A stretch of 64,000 bases of DNA from Methylicorpusculum oleiharenae (GTDB lineage Bacteria; Pseudomonadota; Gammaproteobacteria; Methylococcales; Methylomonadaceae), in contig NZ_WUTY02000001.1 of NCBI RefSeq assembly GCF_009828925.2, forward strand, positions 2,944,492 through 3,008,491, given 5' to 3'. The translations under genes and the position numbers were made by a program. This document shows positions 27,344 to 40,061 of the stretch, one piece after another (within the stretch, counting starts at the first letter, position 1; each line of letters starts with the position of its first letter). Under the pieces are notes generated by a model. The model did no database searches. It had not been told where the DNA came from and saw nothing but the letters and a program-made list of their open reading frames with translations.

Positions 27344-27868
27344 ATGATTTCAATTCTTCCGGATTCGGCGTCCGAAAAACAAGAAAAAACGCTGACCATG
27401 AGTGTGCTCATGACGCCTGATATGGCGAACTTTTCCGGTGTTGTGCATGGCGGATCATTGCTTAAGTTACTCGATCAGGTGGCCTATGCCTGTGCGGCTC
27501 GTTACAGCAAGAATTATGTTGTGACCGCGTCATTGGACCAGGTGTTCTTTAAAGAGAAAATTCATGTCGGTGAATTGCTGACTTTATTCGCGCATGTGAA
27601 TTATGTCGGGCGCTCATCCATGGAAATCGGAATCAAGGTTGTAGCGGAAAATCTCCGAACCAATGTCAAGCGGCATACCAATTCTTCGCACTTTACCATG
27701 GTGGCGGTTGATGAAGAAGGACGCCCGGTTGAAGTGCCTCAGCTGATTTTAGAGTCCGATTTGGAAGTTAAATTGTTCGAGGCGGCAAAAATGCGTAAAC
27801 AACTGCGCCGCGAAGTAATGGAAAAAACCCAATCACTCCACGTCGATTTACCAAAGGACTCACTTTAA
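27344..27868 (+). CDS. Hotdog-fold acyl-CoA thioesterase
   Basis: Hydrolyses acyl-CoA to free acid and CoA. 174 residues, with the hotdog core 'NFSGVVHGGSLLKLLDQVAY' whose Asn/His/Asp are the usual active-site area, then 'VVTASLDQVFFKEKIHVGEL' and 'NYVGRSSMEIGIKV'. The pattern is that of YciA/ACOT-type single-domain thioesterases; chain-length preference is unknown. An in-frame ATG at 27398 is an alternative start; neither has a clear Shine-Dalgarno. It is 3 nt upstream of parC, so parC may depend on its translation. Confidence 0.85.
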   Translation: MISILPDSASEKQEKTLTMSVLMTPDMANFSGVVHGGSLLKLLDQVAYACAARYSKNYVVTASLDQVFFKEKIHVGELLTLFAHVNYVGRSSMEIGIKVVAENLRTNVKRHTNSSHFTMVAVDEEGRPVEVPQLILESDLEVKLFEAAKMRKQLRREVMEKTQSLHVDLPKDSL

Positions 27869-27871
27869 TTC

Positions 27872-30112
27872 ATGGGTATTCAGGAAAATTTTGAACAGCT
27901 CCCCTTAAAGGAATTTACTGAGAAGGCGTATCTGGATTATTCCATGTATGTTATTTTGGACAGGGCACTGCCTAATATCGGTGATGGATTGAAACCGGTT
28001 CAGCGGCGTATCGTTTACGCCATGTCGGAACTGGGCCTTAATGCCGCGGCAAAATACAAAAAATCAGCGCGTACTGTCGGTGATGTGTTGGGTAAATTTC
28101 ATCCCCACGGCGATTCTGCCTGCTATGAAGCCATGGTCTTGATGGCTCAGAACTTTTCCTACCGGTATCCGCTCATCGATGGGCAGGGTAACTGGGGTTC
28201 GCCCGATGATCCCAAGTCGTTTGCAGCGATGCGCTATACCGAATCCCGGTTAACGGCCTATGCTCAATCTTTATTGAGTGAATTGGGCCAAGGGACGGTC
28301 AACTGGGTAGATAATTTTGATGGCTCGCTTAAAGAGCCGGTTGTTTTGCCTGCCCGATTGCCTAATGTGCTGTTGAATGGCACAACAGGGATTGCTGTTG
28401 GCATGGCTACCGATATTCCCCCGCATAATTTGAGAGAGATTGCCGCAGCTTGCATCTTATTGTTAGAGGCGCCTGAAACTTCGCTTGAGGATTTGCTTGC
28501 CCATGTCAAAGGGCCTGATTACCCCACCGAAGCAGAAATAATCACACCTCATGAAGAAATTCAGGCGATGTATGCAATGGGTAACGGCTCAATCAAAATG
28601 CGGGCGAAATATGAAGTAGAAGAGAATAATATCGTTATAACGGCGCTGCCTTATCAAGTATCCGGCTCTAAACTGATGGAACAGATTGCTGCGCAAATGA
28701 ATGCAAAGAAACTACCCATGATAGATGATTTGAGAGATGAGTCTGATCATGAAAATCCAACCCGGCTTGTTGTCATTCCAAAATTAAAACGAATTGATGT
28801 CGATGCCTTGATGTCGCATTTGTTTGCTACGACCGACCTGGAAAAAAACTACCGGGTCAATATGAACATGATCGGTCTGGACGGCAAGCCGCAGGTTAAA
28901 AATTTGCGGAAGATTTTGTCGGAATGGCTGGTTTTCCGGACAGAGACTGTCAGGCGCCGATTACAATATCGCCTTGATAAAGTTCTGGCGCGGTTGCATA
29001 TTCTTGATGGTTTATTAATTGCTTACCTGAATATTGATGAAGTCATTGCCATCATACGTAACGAAGACAAACCAAAGCCGGTGTTGATGGAGCGTTTCGG
29101 GCTCACTGATTTGCAGGCTGAAGCTATATTGGAGCTGAAATTAAGACATTTGGCCAAATTGGAAGAAATGAAAATTCGGGGTGAGCAGGCTGATCTTGAA
29201 AAAGAACGGCAAGCCCTGGAAAAAACGTTAGGTTCTTCTGCCTTGCTTAATCGGTTAATCAAGAAAGAACTTGAGGCGGATACTGAAAAATATGGGGATG
29301 CACGACGCTCACCTATTGTGGCAAGAAATGTAGCAAAACCTTTGGATACCGCGGCTCTGATTCCTAACGAGCCTGTTACAGTGATTCTTTCGCAGAAAGG
29401 TTGGATACGCGCGGCAAAAGGGCATGATTTCGATGTTGAAACGCTTAGTTACAGGGCCGGTGACGGGTTTCTTCAGGCGGTTAAAACCAGGACGACACAG
29501 CCGGTTTTTGTGCTCGATTCCACAGGAAGAATTTACAGTACGTCAACGCATGACCTTCCCTCAGCCCGCAGTCAGGGAGAGCCTCTGACGGGGCGCTTTA
29601 ATCCACCTTCCGGCGCCATATTTACCCACCTTATCACCGGCAATGCGGAAGATTGGTATGTTTTCGGTTGCGACACGGGTTACGGATTTAAAATCCAGGT
29701 TAAAGATTTGGCAGGTAAAAATAGAGCCGGTAAAGCTGTGATTATGATGTCCGAAAAGGCAAAAGTGCTTCAGCCGTCACCTATCATGAAAGAATCAGAT
29801 TTATTGGCTGTTGCGACCTTGCAAGGCCGTTTGTTGATTTTTCCGGTCAGTGAACTGCCCGCATTGGCCAAAGGAAAAGGCAATAAACTGATACATATTC
29901 CTCCGGCAGACTTTGTTTCAGGTAAGGATCATGTTGTCTCTATGGTGGTTATTCCCACCATGGCATCCATTCGGGTGGTTTCAGGTAAGCGCCATGTCAC
30001 TTTAAAAGCAATGGATATTGATCATTACTCGGGGGCTCGGGCTAACAGAGGGTATGTTTTGCCTAGAGGTTTCCAGCGGGTGGATCAATTGCTGGTTGAA
30101 AGCGAGTCATAA
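27872..30112 (+). CDS. parC: DNA topoisomerase IV subunit A
   Basis: DNA-cleaving subunit of topoisomerase IV. 746 residues, the ParC length (GyrA is near 880). The N-terminal winged-helix/tower part has '[21 protein letters not shown]' in short runs, '[16 protein letters not shown]' (quinolone-resistance region with Ser in 'HGDSA') and the catalytic Tyr in '[10 protein letters not shown]'. The C-terminal beta-pinwheel follows from about residue 490. It is transcribed with the thioesterase gene; parE is at 21250. Confidence 0.97.
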   Translation: MGIQENFEQLPLKEFTEKAYLDYSMYVILDRALPNIGDGLKPVQRRIVYAMSELGLNAAAKYKKSARTVGDVLGKFHPHGDSACYEAMVLMAQNFSYRYPLIDGQGNWGSPDDPKSFAAMRYTESRLTAYAQSLLSELGQGTVNWVDNFDGSLKEPVVLPARLPNVLLNGTTGIAVGMATDIPPHNLREIAAACILLLEAPETSLEDLLAHVKGPDYPTEAEIITPHEEIQAMYAMGNGSIKMRAKYEVEENNIVITALPYQVSGSKLMEQIAAQMNAKKLPMIDDLRDESDHENPTRLVVIPKLKRIDVDALMSHLFATTDLEKNYRVNMNMIGLDGKPQVKNLRKILSEWLVFRTETVRRRLQYRLDKVLARLHILDGLLIAYLNIDEVIAIIRNEDKPKPVLMERFGLTDLQAEAILELKLRHLAKLEEMKIRGEQADLEKERQALEKTLGSSALLNRLIKKELEADTEKYGDARRSPIVARNVAKPLDTAALIPNEPVTVILSQKGWIRAAKGHDFDVETLSYRAGDGFLQAVKTRTTQPVFVLDSTGRIYSTSTHDLPSARSQGEPLTGRFNPPSGAIFTHLITGNAEDWYVFGCDTGYGFKIQVKDLAGKNRAGKAVIMMSEKAKVLQPSPIMKESDLLAVATLQGRLLIFPVSELPALAKGKGNKLIHIPPADFVSGKDHVVSMVVIPTMASIRVVSGKRHVTLKAMDIDHYSGARANRGYVLPRGFQRVDQLLVESES

Positions 30113-30283
30113 CTTGATTTTCTGTGTTTAAGTTTTTATGCGCTAAGCTTGGTCGGTGAGGGGGATGCTGCCGTGGAAACACAAAGTATGCAAAATTTGA
30201 TTGATAGTTTATTTCTTAATTGGAAATGATTGTTTTTTAAAGGAAATGTTGGGATCGATGACCGACCGATATTGAGGAATTAA

Positions 30284-31741
<1,458 letters not shown>

Positions 31742-31744
31742 TTA

Positions 31745-32947
31745 ATGTCGGCTAGAGATTTATTAGATAGCATAGAGCCGCATTTTACAAAAGGCGGAAA
31801 GTTGGAAAAGTATTATGGCCTTTACGAGATGGTCGATACTTTTATCTACACACCGGCTGATGTAACACGCGGCTCAACTCATGTACGTGATGGTATCGAT
31901 CTGAAAAGAACCATGACTTTCGTAGTGATTGCGACTTTTTTCTGCATCATGATGGCCTTTTACAATACCGGCTATCAGGCAAATTTGGCAATCGAAGCCA
32001 TGGGCTTAGAGAAAGTCGACAATTGGCGCAGTATTCCGATGATGATTTTCGGATACAGTCCAATGAACCCGATATCCTGTTTTGTCCACGGCGCTTTGTA
32101 TTTTCTACCTATATACATCGTGACTTTGGCAGTGGGCGGTGTGTGGGAAGTTTTATTTGCAACGGTACGCGGGCATGAAGTCAACGAAGGCTTTTTGGTC
32201 TCGTCCATGCTTTATACTCTGATCATGCCACCTGACATGCCATTATGGCAGGTGGCACTGGGTATATCGTTCGGTATCGTCATAGGAAAGGAAGTGTTTG
32301 GCGGAACGGGAAAAAACTTCCTGAACCCTGCGCTGACAGGACGCGCATTTCTTTACTTTGCTTACCCGGCTTCCATTTCAGGCGATTCCGTTTGGGTGGC
32401 CGTCGATGGTTTTACCAAAGCAACTCCTCTTGGTTTGGCTGCAACAGGAGGTCTCGATGCAGTACATGAGGCCGGTTTCGGATGGTTTCAATCATTCTTC
32501 GGATTTATTCCTGGCTGTTTAGGTGAAACCTCTACTGTAGCCATTTTTATAGGTGCAGCATTTTTACTGTACACCCGTGTGGCTTCTTACCGAATTATGG
32601 CCGGTGTCTTTATCGGCATGGTTCTGATGTCGTCAGTATTTAACTTTATTGGCAGTGAAACCAATCCGATGTTTGCTATGCCATGGTATTGGCATTTGGT
32701 TGTCGGCGGTTTTGCTTTTGGTATGGTTTATATGGCTACTGACCCGGTCAGTGCGGCTATGACGGATACCGGTCGATGGCTGTTTGGCGGCTTAATTGGG
32801 GTGATGACTGTTTTAATCAGAGTTGTTAATCCTGCTTTTCCTGAAGGAATCATGTTAGCAATACTATTTTCCAACATGTTTGCTCCTCTCATCGATTACT
32901 TCGTCATTCAGGCAAACATCAGAAGAAGGGTAAAGCGCCATGCCTAA
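31745..32947 (+). CDS. nqrB: Na+-NQR subunit B (covalent FMN, membrane)
   Basis: Membrane subunit with about ten helices that carries covalent FMN and contributes to the sodium path and quinone site. 400 residues. The flavinylation site fits D-G-F-T-K-A-T-P-L (Thr of the D-x-x-S/T-x-A-T type), near residue 225. '[22 protein letters not shown]' in short runs is typical of NqrB/RnfD. It is 3 nt after nqrA and overlaps nqrC by 8 bp. Confidence 0.97.
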   Translation: MSARDLLDSIEPHFTKGGKLEKYYGLYEMVDTFIYTPADVTRGSTHVRDGIDLKRTMTFVVIATFFCIMMAFYNTGYQANLAIEAMGLEKVDNWRSIPMMIFGYSPMNPISCFVHGALYFLPIYIVTLAVGGVWEVLFATVRGHEVNEGFLVSSMLYTLIMPPDMPLWQVALGISFGIVIGKEVFGGTGKNFLNPALTGRAFLYFAYPASISGDSVWVAVDGFTKATPLGLAATGGLDAVHEAGFGWFQSFFGFIPGCLGETSTVAIFIGAAFLLYTRVASYRIMAGVFIGMVLMSSVFNFIGSETNPMFAMPWYWHLVVGGFAFGMVYMATDPVSAAMTDTGRWLFGGLIGVMTVLIRVVNPAFPEGIMLAILFSNMFAPLIDYFVIQANIRRRVKRHA

Positions 32948-33776
32948 CGAAAACAAAATAACTCAGTACGAACGATTTAGAGCTTATGCCGATAAAGTGC
33001 TGGCTTTAAACAATGATAGTCTTGAAAAAACGCTGGCTGTTGCTTTATCAGTCTGTTTTGTATGTGCTATTTTAGTGTCGTTGGCGACTGTCGCATTAAG
33101 ACCGTTGCAAATTGACAATAAAATGCTGGATATGAAGAAAAACATTCTGGATGTAGCCGGTTTGCTGGAAGAAGGTGTTGATATCAATCAGGCTTTTGAT
33201 GAGCAGATCGAAGCAAAGCTGGTTGATCTGGAAACGGGCGATTATGTCGAAAACATGGATGTAGCTAACTATGATCAGCGCAAAGCGGCAAAGGATCCTG
33301 CGTTGAGTGTCGCTATACCGACTAAGGACGATATTGCAAGTATTCGTTTTAAAGCCAAAATTGCCAAAGTTTATCTGGTAAAGAAAGGTGATGACATTCA
33401 GTCCATTATCTTGCCTGTCAATGGTTATGGTTTGTGGTCAACCCTTTATGGCTTCCTTGCTTTGGAAGCAGACGGTCAGACAGTGCAAAGTATCAACTTT
33501 TACGATCAGGCTGAAACACCGGGATTAGGCGGGGAAGTAGTTAACCCTAACTGGCGCGCCTTATGGAAGGGAAAGAAAGTCTATAACGAAGCCAATGAAC
33601 CCGCCTTGGCGTTGGTTAAAGGTGTAGTTGATAACGCAAAGCCTGGATCGGAATATCAGGTGGATGGATTGGCAGGTGCTACATTAACGAGTAGAGGCGT
33701 TTCAAATCTCATCAAATATTGGATGAGCAAAGAAGGCTTCGCGTTGTACCTTGATAAAGTAAAAGCTAAAGGGTAG
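32940..33776 (+). CDS. nqrC: Na+-NQR subunit C (covalent FMN)
   Basis: Single-helix subunit with a periplasmic FMN domain. 278 residues; one membrane helix near 30-50. The FMN attachment motif is [14 protein letters not shown] near the C-terminus, matching S/A-GAT-x-T with the target Thr. Attachment needs an ApbE flavin transferase, which is not encoded nearby. It overlaps nqrB by 8 bp. Confidence 0.96.
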   Translation: MPNENKITQYERFRAYADKVLALNNDSLEKTLAVALSVCFVCAILVSLATVALRPLQIDNKMLDMKKNILDVAGLLEEGVDINQAFDEQIEAKLVDLETGDYVENMDVANYDQRKAAKDPALSVAIPTKDDIASIRFKAKIAKVYLVKKGDDIQSIILPVNGYGLWSTLYGFLALEADGQTVQSINFYDQAETPGLGGEVVNPNWRALWKGKKVYNEANEPALALVKGVVDNAKPGSEYQVDGLAGATLTSRGVSNLIKYWMSKEGFALYLDKVKAKG

Positions 33777-33786
33777 GGCGAATATT

Positions 33787-34467
33787 ATGAGTGCTATATT
33801 AACAACTGAAACAAAGAAAGTATTAACAAGCCCGCTGATTAACGATAACCCAATTACGCTTCAAGTACTTGGAATTTGTTCAGCATTGGCGGTCACCTCT
33901 CAGATGTCAACGTCATTGATTATGGCTGTTGCTTTAACATCGGTCACAGCCTGTTCAAGTGCAGCTATAAGTGCGATCCGAAACCATATTCCTGGCAGTA
34001 TTCGAATTATCGTACAAATGACGATTATTGCTTCATTGGTTATCGTCGTCGATCAAATCCTGAAAGCATTTGCTTACGATGTGAGTAAACAATTGTCAGT
34101 ATTTGTTGGCTTGATCATTACCAACTGTATTGTAATGGGAAGAGCTGAAGCTTATGCGATGAAAAACCCTCCGTTGGAGAGTTTCTTTGATGGCATAGGT
34201 AATGGTCTGGGCTACAGTCTGATTCTGGTAATTGTCGCTTTTTTCAGAGAATTATTGGGATCAGGAAAATTACTCGGAATTGAAATATTGAAGTTAACTA
34301 AAGATGGTGGCTGGTATGACCCTAATGGCCTGATGTTATTGCCGCCTAGCGCTTTTTTTATCATCGGTCTGATCATCTGGGCAATTCGTCAGTACAAACC
34401 TGAACAATCTGAAAAGCCGGATTTTGCAATACTGTCTATAGCGCACGGTGAGGGAGGGCATCACTAA
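33787..34467 (+). CDS. nqrD: Na+-NQR subunit D
   Basis: Six-helix integral membrane subunit that pairs with NqrE around an intramembrane iron centre. 226 residues; '[18 protein letters not shown]' and '[17 protein letters not shown]' hold the conserved Cys residues. The end overlaps the nqrE start by one base (TAATG). Confidence 0.96.
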   Translation: MSAILTTETKKVLTSPLINDNPITLQVLGICSALAVTSQMSTSLIMAVALTSVTACSSAAISAIRNHIPGSIRIIVQMTIIASLVIVVDQILKAFAYDVSKQLSVFVGLIITNCIVMGRAEAYAMKNPPLESFFDGIGNGLGYSLILVIVAFFRELLGSGKLLGIEILKLTKDGGWYDPNGLMLLPPSAFFIIGLIIWAIRQYKPEQSEKPDFAILSIAHGEGGHH

Positions 34468-35075
34468 TGGAAGCTTATATAAGCCTATTTATCAAAGCCG
34501 TATTCATAGAAAACCTGGCATTATCATTTTTCTTGGGTATGTGTACTTTTATTGCAGTATCCAAAAAAGTGTCCACAGCTATCGGCTTAGGAACAGCAGT
34601 AATGATCGTTCAGACCATTACTGTCCCTGCCAATAACTTTGTCTATCATAGCCTCTTGAAAGAAGACGCGTTGTCGTGGTTAGGTATTACCGGCGTTGAT
34701 TTGAGCTTTTTGGCGCTGTTAAGCTGTATAGGCATGATTGCTGCGCTGGTACAGATTCTGGAAATGATTTTAGATAAGTTTTTTCCGGCTCTCTATCATG
34801 CGCTGGGCATTTTCTTGCCTTTGATCACGGTGAATTGCGCTATTTTGGCAGGCAGTTTATTCATGATTGAACGTGACTATAACTTTGGAGAAAGTGTTAC
34901 TTACGGTATTGGTAGCGGTTTTGGTTGGGCGCTTGCTATTACGGTTATGGCAGGTACCCGTGAAAAACTGAAATACAGCGATATACCAAGAGGACTGCAA
35001 GGTCTTGGTATCACCTTTATTACTGCGGGTCTGATGTCGCTTGGCTTCATGGCTTTTTCTGGAATCCAACTTTAA
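34467..35075 (+). CDS. nqrE: Na+-NQR subunit E
   Basis: Six-helix membrane partner of NqrD in inverted topology, sharing the iron site. 202 residues; '[20 protein letters not shown]' and '[16 protein letters not shown]' contain the conserved Cys residues. It is translationally coupled to nqrD and 12 nt upstream of nqrF. Confidence 0.96.
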   Translation: MEAYISLFIKAVFIENLALSFFLGMCTFIAVSKKVSTAIGLGTAVMIVQTITVPANNFVYHSLLKEDALSWLGITGVDLSFLALLSCIGMIAALVQILEMILDKFFPALYHALGIFLPLITVNCAILAGSLFMIERDYNFGESVTYGIGSGFGWALAITVMAGTREKLKYSDIPRGLQGLGITFITAGLMSLGFMAFSGIQL

Positions 35076-35087
35076 GAAGGTATCGTA

Positions 35088-36308
35088 ATGCTGGAAATTG
35101 CATTAGGGATTATTATTTTCACGGGAATCGTGATAGCGCTGGTGTTTGTTATCCTTGGCGCAAAAAGTAAACTGGTAGCCGAAGGGGATGTTGAAATTCT
35201 CATTAATGATGAGAAAAAAATTCACGTACCCATAGGTTCAAAATTACTGAGCGCCTTGGCAGAGAACAAATTATTTGTGTCGTCCGCTTGTGGCGGAGGT
35301 GGTACCTGCGCTCAGTGTAAAGTTAAGGTATTTGAAGGCGGCGGAGAAATTCTTCCTACCGAGCGCTCGCATATTACCAAACGGGAAGCTGCTGAAGGTG
35401 AAAGATTAGCCTGCCAGGTTACTGTCAAACACAACATGAAAATTGAAGTGGAAGACAGTGTATTTGGTGTCAAAAAATGGGAATGTACCGTTAAATCCAA
35501 CAATAACGTTGCAACTTTCATTAAAGAGCTGGTTTTGGAATTACCGGAAGGCGAAGCGATCAACTACCGAGCGGGCGGCTATATTCAAATTGAATGTCCG
35601 CCACATATCGCCGAATACAAAAACTTTGATGTTCAGGATCAATACCGTGAGGATTGGGATAAATACAATCTATGGCGTTATGTTTCTAGTGTAAAAGAAC
35701 CGGCACTTCGGGCCTATTCAATGGCCAGTTACCCTGAAGAAAAGGAAATCATGCTTAACGTGCGTATTGCGACGCCACCTCCGGGTGCTCCTGATACTGT
35801 CCCGCCAGGCATCATGTCTTCTTACATTTTTAATCTCAAACCAGGAGACAAATGTATTATTTCAGGACCGTATGGTGAATTTTATGCCAAAGACACTGAT
35901 AAGGAGATGGTTTTTGTTGGTGGTGGAGCCGGTATGGCGCCAATGCGATCTCATATTTTCGATCAATTGCGTAGATTGAAATCCAAACGGAAAATGACAT
36001 TTTGGTATGGTGCGCGTAGCCGAAGAGAAATGTTCTACGTTGAAGATTTCGACATGCTTGATAAAGAAAATGAAAATTTCGAATGGCATGTTGCGCTTTC
36101 AGATCCATTGCCCGATGATAACTGGGAAGGCTACAAAGGCTTCATTCACAATGTGCTGTTTGAAAACTTCATCAAAAAGCATCCAGCGCCTGAAGATTGT
36201 GAATACTACATGTGTGGACCGCCTATCATGAACTCTTCAGTAATCAACATGCTATTGGAAAACGGTGTTGAGCCTGAAAACATCATGCTTGATGACTTTG
36301 GTGGCTAA
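35088..36308 (+). CDS. nqrF: Na+-NQR subunit F (NADH-oxidizing)
   Basis: Entry subunit: oxidizes NADH and passes electrons through FAD and a [2Fe-2S] centre. 406 residues: an N-terminal membrane helix (1-25), ferredoxin domain with '[12 protein letters not shown]' and 'LACQV' as the cluster Cys, an FAD domain with 'RAYSMASYP', and an NADH domain with '[12 protein letters not shown]' and a terminal 'CGPPIMN'. It is the last gene of the nqr operon; a strong terminator follows about 60 nt later. Confidence 0.97.
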   Translation: MLEIALGIIIFTGIVIALVFVILGAKSKLVAEGDVEILINDEKKIHVPIGSKLLSALAENKLFVSSACGGGGTCAQCKVKVFEGGGEILPTERSHITKREAAEGERLACQVTVKHNMKIEVEDSVFGVKKWECTVKSNNNVATFIKELVLELPEGEAINYRAGGYIQIECPPHIAEYKNFDVQDQYREDWDKYNLWRYVSSVKEPALRAYSMASYPEEKEIMLNVRIATPPPGAPDTVPPGIMSSYIFNLKPGDKCIISGPYGEFYAKDTDKEMVFVGGGAGMAPMRSHIFDQLRRLKSKRKMTFWYGARSRREMFYVEDFDMLDKENENFEWHVALSDPLPDDNWEGYKGFIHNVLFENFIKKHPAPEDCEYYMCGPPIMNSSVINMLLENGVEPENIMLDDFGG

Positions 36309-36370
36309 AAAGGAATACTTTGCAAAGCTGATTCAGCAGGCAAAGATTTATTAAGTACATCAATTATGAT

Positions 36371-36409
36371 AAAGCGGAATCAGAACCTTAAACTGATTCC
36401 GCTTTTTTT
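36371..36409 (+). terminator. Intrinsic terminator of the nqr operon
   Basis: A perfect 13-bp stem, AAAGCGGAATCAG (36371-36383) with CTGATTCCGCTTT (36393-36405), and a loop of 9 nt, followed by a T-run to 36409. It separates nqrF from nqrM. The rest of the gap to 36646 has no gene. Confidence 0.93.
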
Positions 36410-36646
36410 GACTCAGAATTTTTATAATAAGTAGATTGAATCATTGCTAATAACTTTAGGTCTCATGCTGTGTTAGGACGCTTGTTTCAATGGTTTATTT
36501 TTATTTAAATTTAATACGTGCATCTTAACGAAAACAATTTTTAACTATTCAATGTAGTCTATCTATTAGGTTTCAGCTGTCGCCTAACCCAAACCTACAG
36601 TGAATAATTACAAGCACTTTTATTTAATACCTGACAGGATAAAACA

Positions 36647-36841
36647 ATGACTTATTTCTTAGTGACTTTTGCCTTCATGTTAATTGTTATTGGTCTTATG
36701 GCTATAGGTGTAATATTTGGCCGTAAAGCGATTAAAGGCTCTTGTGGCGGCGCGAACAAAGGCGATTGCGTCTGTGTTGAAAAGTGTGATAAGAGAAAAC
36801 AGCTTGATGCTGAAGTGGCATTAAACAGTTCAAATTCATAA
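36647..36841 (+). CDS. nqrM: Na+-NQR maturation protein NqrM
   Basis: Small membrane protein needed for insertion of the intramembrane iron centre of Na+-NQR. 64 residues: one membrane helix (about 3-25, with 'IGVIFGRKAIKGSCGG'), then a Cys-rich tail with Cys33, CVC and a further Cys, the NqrM (formerly DUF539) pattern. An AGGA Shine-Dalgarno precedes it. It is separated from nqrF by a terminator and 338 bp, so it must have its own promoter; the apbE gene that often lies here is absent. Confidence 0.92.
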   Translation: MTYFLVTFAFMLIVIGLMAIGVIFGRKAIKGSCGGANKGDCVCVEKCDKRKQLDAEVALNSSNS

Positions 36842-37064
36842 GATGTAAACAATAGAGTTGAGCTGAGTTTTCAGTGAGATCGTAAATTGAATGCTTATTC
36901 GCTTTATACCCGCCTCAGCTATGAAGAACAGTTATTTATCGAAGAAGAACTGATTCAATGACTGTAGGCTAGAAAAGCTTTTTTTCAAAATTAAAAATTG
37001 AGTGTTAAATTTTTGACCAGAATGACTTTGGTGTAAATAGAACTATAAATAGAAGGAGTTTGTT

Positions 37065-37460
37065 ATGCTTGCAAAAATAACCGTATCCGATTACATGGCT
37101 AAACATTTGTTCACAGTCAAAGAAGACACAGATGTAATCGAGGCGATAACCAAATTGTTAGACCATAAAATAACCTGTGCTCCTGTATTAAATGATCAAG
37201 GTAAGCTTGTTGGTATGTTTTCTGAAAAGGATTGCATGAAGGTAGTCCTAGAAACAGCCTACAACCAAGGTCAATCAGGAAAAGTGGGCGAATTTATGAC
37301 ACGGGAACTGATTACTGTGGATGCAGATTCAAGTGTTTTGGATTTAGCCCAAAAATTCAGGGAAACACCTTTAAGAAGTTTTCCAGTTTATAAGCAAGGC
37401 GAATTAGTAGGTGTTGTCAGCAGAACTGATGTATTAAAAGCCCTGATTTCAATTAAATAA
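37065..37460 (+). CDS. Stand-alone CBS-pair protein
   Basis: 131 residues made only of two CBS motifs (about 8-65 and 75-130), which usually bind adenine nucleotides and regulate partner proteins. Motifs: 'APVLNDQGKLVGMFSEKDC' and 'FPVYKQGELVGVVSRTDVL'. A strong GAAGGAG lies 9 nt before the ATG. The partner is unknown; the neighbours nqrM and sbcB give no clear hint. Only 13 nt separate it from sbcB, so they may be co-transcribed. Confidence 0.88.
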   Translation: MLAKITVSDYMAKHLFTVKEDTDVIEAITKLLDHKITCAPVLNDQGKLVGMFSEKDCMKVVLETAYNQGQSGKVGEFMTRELITVDADSSVLDLAQKFRETPLRSFPVYKQGELVGVVSRTDVLKALISIK

Positions 37461-37473
37461 TTCAAGCCCTTTA

Positions 37474-38925
37474 ATGGCTGGTCCTACTTTATATTGGCAC
37501 GACTACGAAACTTTTGGGATAGACCCACAATGGGACCGGCCCGTTCAGTTTGCTGGTGTTAGAACTGATTATGATTTTAATACGGTAGATGATCCGCTCG
37601 TCATTTATTGTAAGCCTTCAGATGATTACCTTCCGGATCCTGAATCCTGTGCAATTACAGGGATAACACCCCAAATAGCCCTAGAAAATGGTGTTAACGA
37701 GGCGGAATTTATTGCACGGATACTGGAAAGATTACTTGTTTCAAACACATGTGTATTAGGCTACAACAGTATCCGGTTTGATGACGAGGTTACCAGAAAT
37801 ACGCTTTACCGGAATTTGTATGATCCTTATCAGCGCGAATGGCAAAATGGTAATTCCCGCTGGGATTTGATAGATGTGGTTCGATCATGCTACGCACTGC
37901 GGCCGGAAGGAATTGAGTGGCCGCTTGATGACGCTGGTTCTCCGGTCTTTCGATTAGAAGTCCTGGCTCAGGCCAACGGGATTCAGCATCAAGCCGCTCA
38001 TGATGCGCTGTCAGATGTTTACGCTACGATTGCTTTGGCAAAATTGATCCGGCAGGCTCAACCAAAATTGTATCAGTTTCTTTTTGAGAACCGATCCAAA
38101 AAAGCCGCATCGAATTTAATCAAACTCGGTTCAAACGAGCTGTTATTACATATCTCAGGTCGCTATGCCGCAGCTAAAAAATGTGCAGCGGTTATTTTGC
38201 CGATCTGTGAACACCCTGCAAATCCCAATGGTATTCTGGTTTATGATCTATCCGTTGACCCGGAACCGTTGTTGGAACTCACTCCTGAAGAAATAAAGCA
38301 GCGAATTTTTGTAGCAAACGATCAGCTTGCTTCCGGTGTTGCACGAATCCCGCTTAAGACCATCCACTTAAACAAATGCCCTGTTTTAGCCCCTATCAAG
38401 GCACTAAGACCCAGCGATGCAACTCGCTTATCTATTGATCTAGGTGTCTGCCTAAAAAATGCGGAACGCATCATATCGTCTAAAAGTTTGATCGGTAAGT
38501 TAAATCAGGTTTTTGCAAAATATGCGAATGATAACGTTCCCACCGATCCGGATCTGATGATCTACAGCGGGGGGTTTTATAGCCCTAATGATAAGCAGTT
38601 GATGCAGAAAATTCATAGCTTACAGCCCAAAGATCTGGGCTCTACCCATTTTCCGTTTAAAGACAGTCGATTAAAGGAAATGTTGTTCAGGTTTAGAGCT
38701 AGAAACTACCCGGATACGCTGAGCATTGCAGAGATGGATTGTTGGCGAAAATTCTGTTATCAAAAGCTGGTTCAACCAAAAGACAGTCATCGAATTGGAT
38801 TTGATGCTTATTTTGAAAAAATTTTGAAATTGTCGGGGGATGGGCTTTTAGATCAGCGAACAAGTGAAGATTTAACACGTTATGGATTAAAAAAGTGGGA
38901 TGCTTTAAGGCATTCAGCCGAATAG
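37474..38925 (+). CDS. sbcB: Exodeoxyribonuclease I
   Basis: 3'-5' single-strand DNA exonuclease of recombination and mismatch repair. 483 residues, close to the E. coli length. DEDDh active site: Asp and Glu in 'WHDYETFG' near residue 10, a middle Asp in 'GYNSIRFDDEVTRNTLYRN', and 'HQAAHDALSDVYATIALA' with the final Asp and His. The SH3-like and helical C-terminal exo I domains follow ('DLGVCLKNAERIIS'). No strong Shine-Dalgarno is visible. Confidence 0.96.
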   Translation: MAGPTLYWHDYETFGIDPQWDRPVQFAGVRTDYDFNTVDDPLVIYCKPSDDYLPDPESCAITGITPQIALENGVNEAEFIARILERLLVSNTCVLGYNSIRFDDEVTRNTLYRNLYDPYQREWQNGNSRWDLIDVVRSCYALRPEGIEWPLDDAGSPVFRLEVLAQANGIQHQAAHDALSDVYATIALAKLIRQAQPKLYQFLFENRSKKAASNLIKLGSNELLLHISGRYAAAKKCAAVILPICEHPANPNGILVYDLSVDPEPLLELTPEEIKQRIFVANDQLASGVARIPLKTIHLNKCPVLAPIKALRPSDATRLSIDLGVCLKNAERIISSKSLIGKLNQVFAKYANDNVPTDPDLMIYSGGFYSPNDKQLMQKIHSLQPKDLGSTHFPFKDSRLKEMLFRFRARNYPDTLSIAEMDCWRKFCYQKLVQPKDSHRIGFDAYFEKILKLSGDGLLDQRTSEDLTRYGLKKWDALRHSAE

Positions 38926-39075
38926 ATAATTTGCGAGGACAAACCATCGTTATGGCCGGATTGGCAACTTTACAGGGCGTGGTAATCTTGCAAAGATGCT
39001 TCTTTTTAAGAAAATAACTGAATAGCACCTTCTGATGATTCTACTGATATTACTTTTTAGTAAGGCGAGGTACTT

Positions 39076-39537
39076 ATGTTTGGATTAGGTTCAAATCATG
39101 CCGCAACTGGAACAGCAAGCATTGTTGTCAACAAACCTATTAACCATGTTTTCAAGTTTATCGGTATTGATTTTTTTGAGAATTACCCCAGGTGGTCCCC
39201 GGAGGTGCGCGAATGTGAGCTTTTAAGCGATCCGCCACTACAGTTGAACAGCTTTGTGCGGCAAGTCCGGGTCGATCAAGGTCAAAGAAGTGAGTCCACA
39301 TTTAAAGTCACCGTGTTTAAACCGGAACGGCAACTGGTATTTGAAGGTGTTTCTAATGCTTATCGATGCAGCTATGATTTATTGGCTCTTCAGACATCGA
39401 CTGAGCTGATTTTTACATTTGAGCTGCTTAAACTCGAGTTGTTTATGCTGCCATTTGAAAAACTTATTGGTATTGCCGTTCAGGATGGCGCCAAAAGAAC
39501 AGTAAGAAATTTAAAAACGTTGCTGGAAGCCGATTGA
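39076..39537 (+). CDS. SRPBCC/START-like protein
   Basis: 153 residues of the polyketide-cyclase/START-like fold: an N-terminal strand 'GTASIVVNKPINHVFKFI', a central 'YPRWSPEVRECELLS' and a C-terminal long helix 'KLIGIAVQDGAKRTVRNLKTLL'. Such domains bind hydrophobic ligands; the ligand here is unknown. AAGGCGAGG precedes the ATG. It is just upstream of the LOV gene on the same strand. Confidence 0.8.
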   Translation: MFGLGSNHAATGTASIVVNKPINHVFKFIGIDFFENYPRWSPEVRECELLSDPPLQLNSFVRQVRVDQGQRSESTFKVTVFKPERQLVFEGVSNAYRCSYDLLALQTSTELIFTFELLKLELFMLPFEKLIGIAVQDGAKRTVRNLKTLLEAD

Positions 39538-39604
39538 CAGCTGGCGCTGCAGCCAAAAACATGGTCTCTCCAGTGCGTTTGTACTAAGAAACGGAGGAAA
39601 ATTG

Positions 39605-40051
39605 ATGCAATTTCAAGTAGAAAAACAAGATGGCATAATTCCTCAAATTCTGACTCAGATTTTGGATGGTTGTATCAACGGTGTTACTTTGTCAGACCCT
39701 GACATCGAGGATAACCCGATTGTATTTGCCAATCAGGTTTTTGAAAAAATCACAGGATATAAAAAAGAGGAAATCATCGGTAGAAACTGCCGGTTTCTTC
39801 AGGGCGTTCTTCGTGATCAACCTGAAATTGTTGAAATTAAAGAAGCAGTAAAAAATAGAGCACCCATTGAGGTTACGTTGAAGAATTTTCGTAAAAATGG
39901 CGAGCTTTTTTATAATCGCTTATCGATCAAACCCTTATTTGACGGTGAAGGCCGGCTGATTTACTTCTTGGGTGTTCAATACGATGTTACCGAGCAAAAG
40001 CTTGCGAAAATGGAAATTGATAAATTAAACAAATCCTTAGCGGCTTTTTGA
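39605..40051 (+). CDS. Short LOV-domain blue-light sensor
   Basis: 148 residues, all one LOV/PAS domain with a short C-terminal helix and no output domain. The photoactive Cys62 lies in GRNCRFLQG, and the flavin-contacting Gln66, Asn94, Asn104 and Gln125 are all present, so a blue-light-induced cysteinyl-flavin adduct is expected. The start is chosen at 39605: GGAGG sits 7 nt upstream, whereas the in-frame TTG just before it does not fit. It lies between two START-like genes; partners are unknown. It may signal through dimer changes, as known short LOV proteins do. Confidence 0.92.
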   Translation: MQFQVEKQDGIIPQILTQILDGCINGVTLSDPDIEDNPIVFANQVFEKITGYKKEEIIGRNCRFLQGVLRDQPEIVEIKEAVKNRAPIEVTLKNFRKNGELFYNRLSIKPLFDGEGRLIYFLGVQYDVTEQKLAKMEIDKLNKSLAAF

Positions 40052-40061
40052 TTAATGCGTC

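Noticed and set aside
36887-36961. 24-codon frame starting TTG between nqrM and the CBS gene
   Set aside because: Helical and charged but no Shine-Dalgarno and too short to support.
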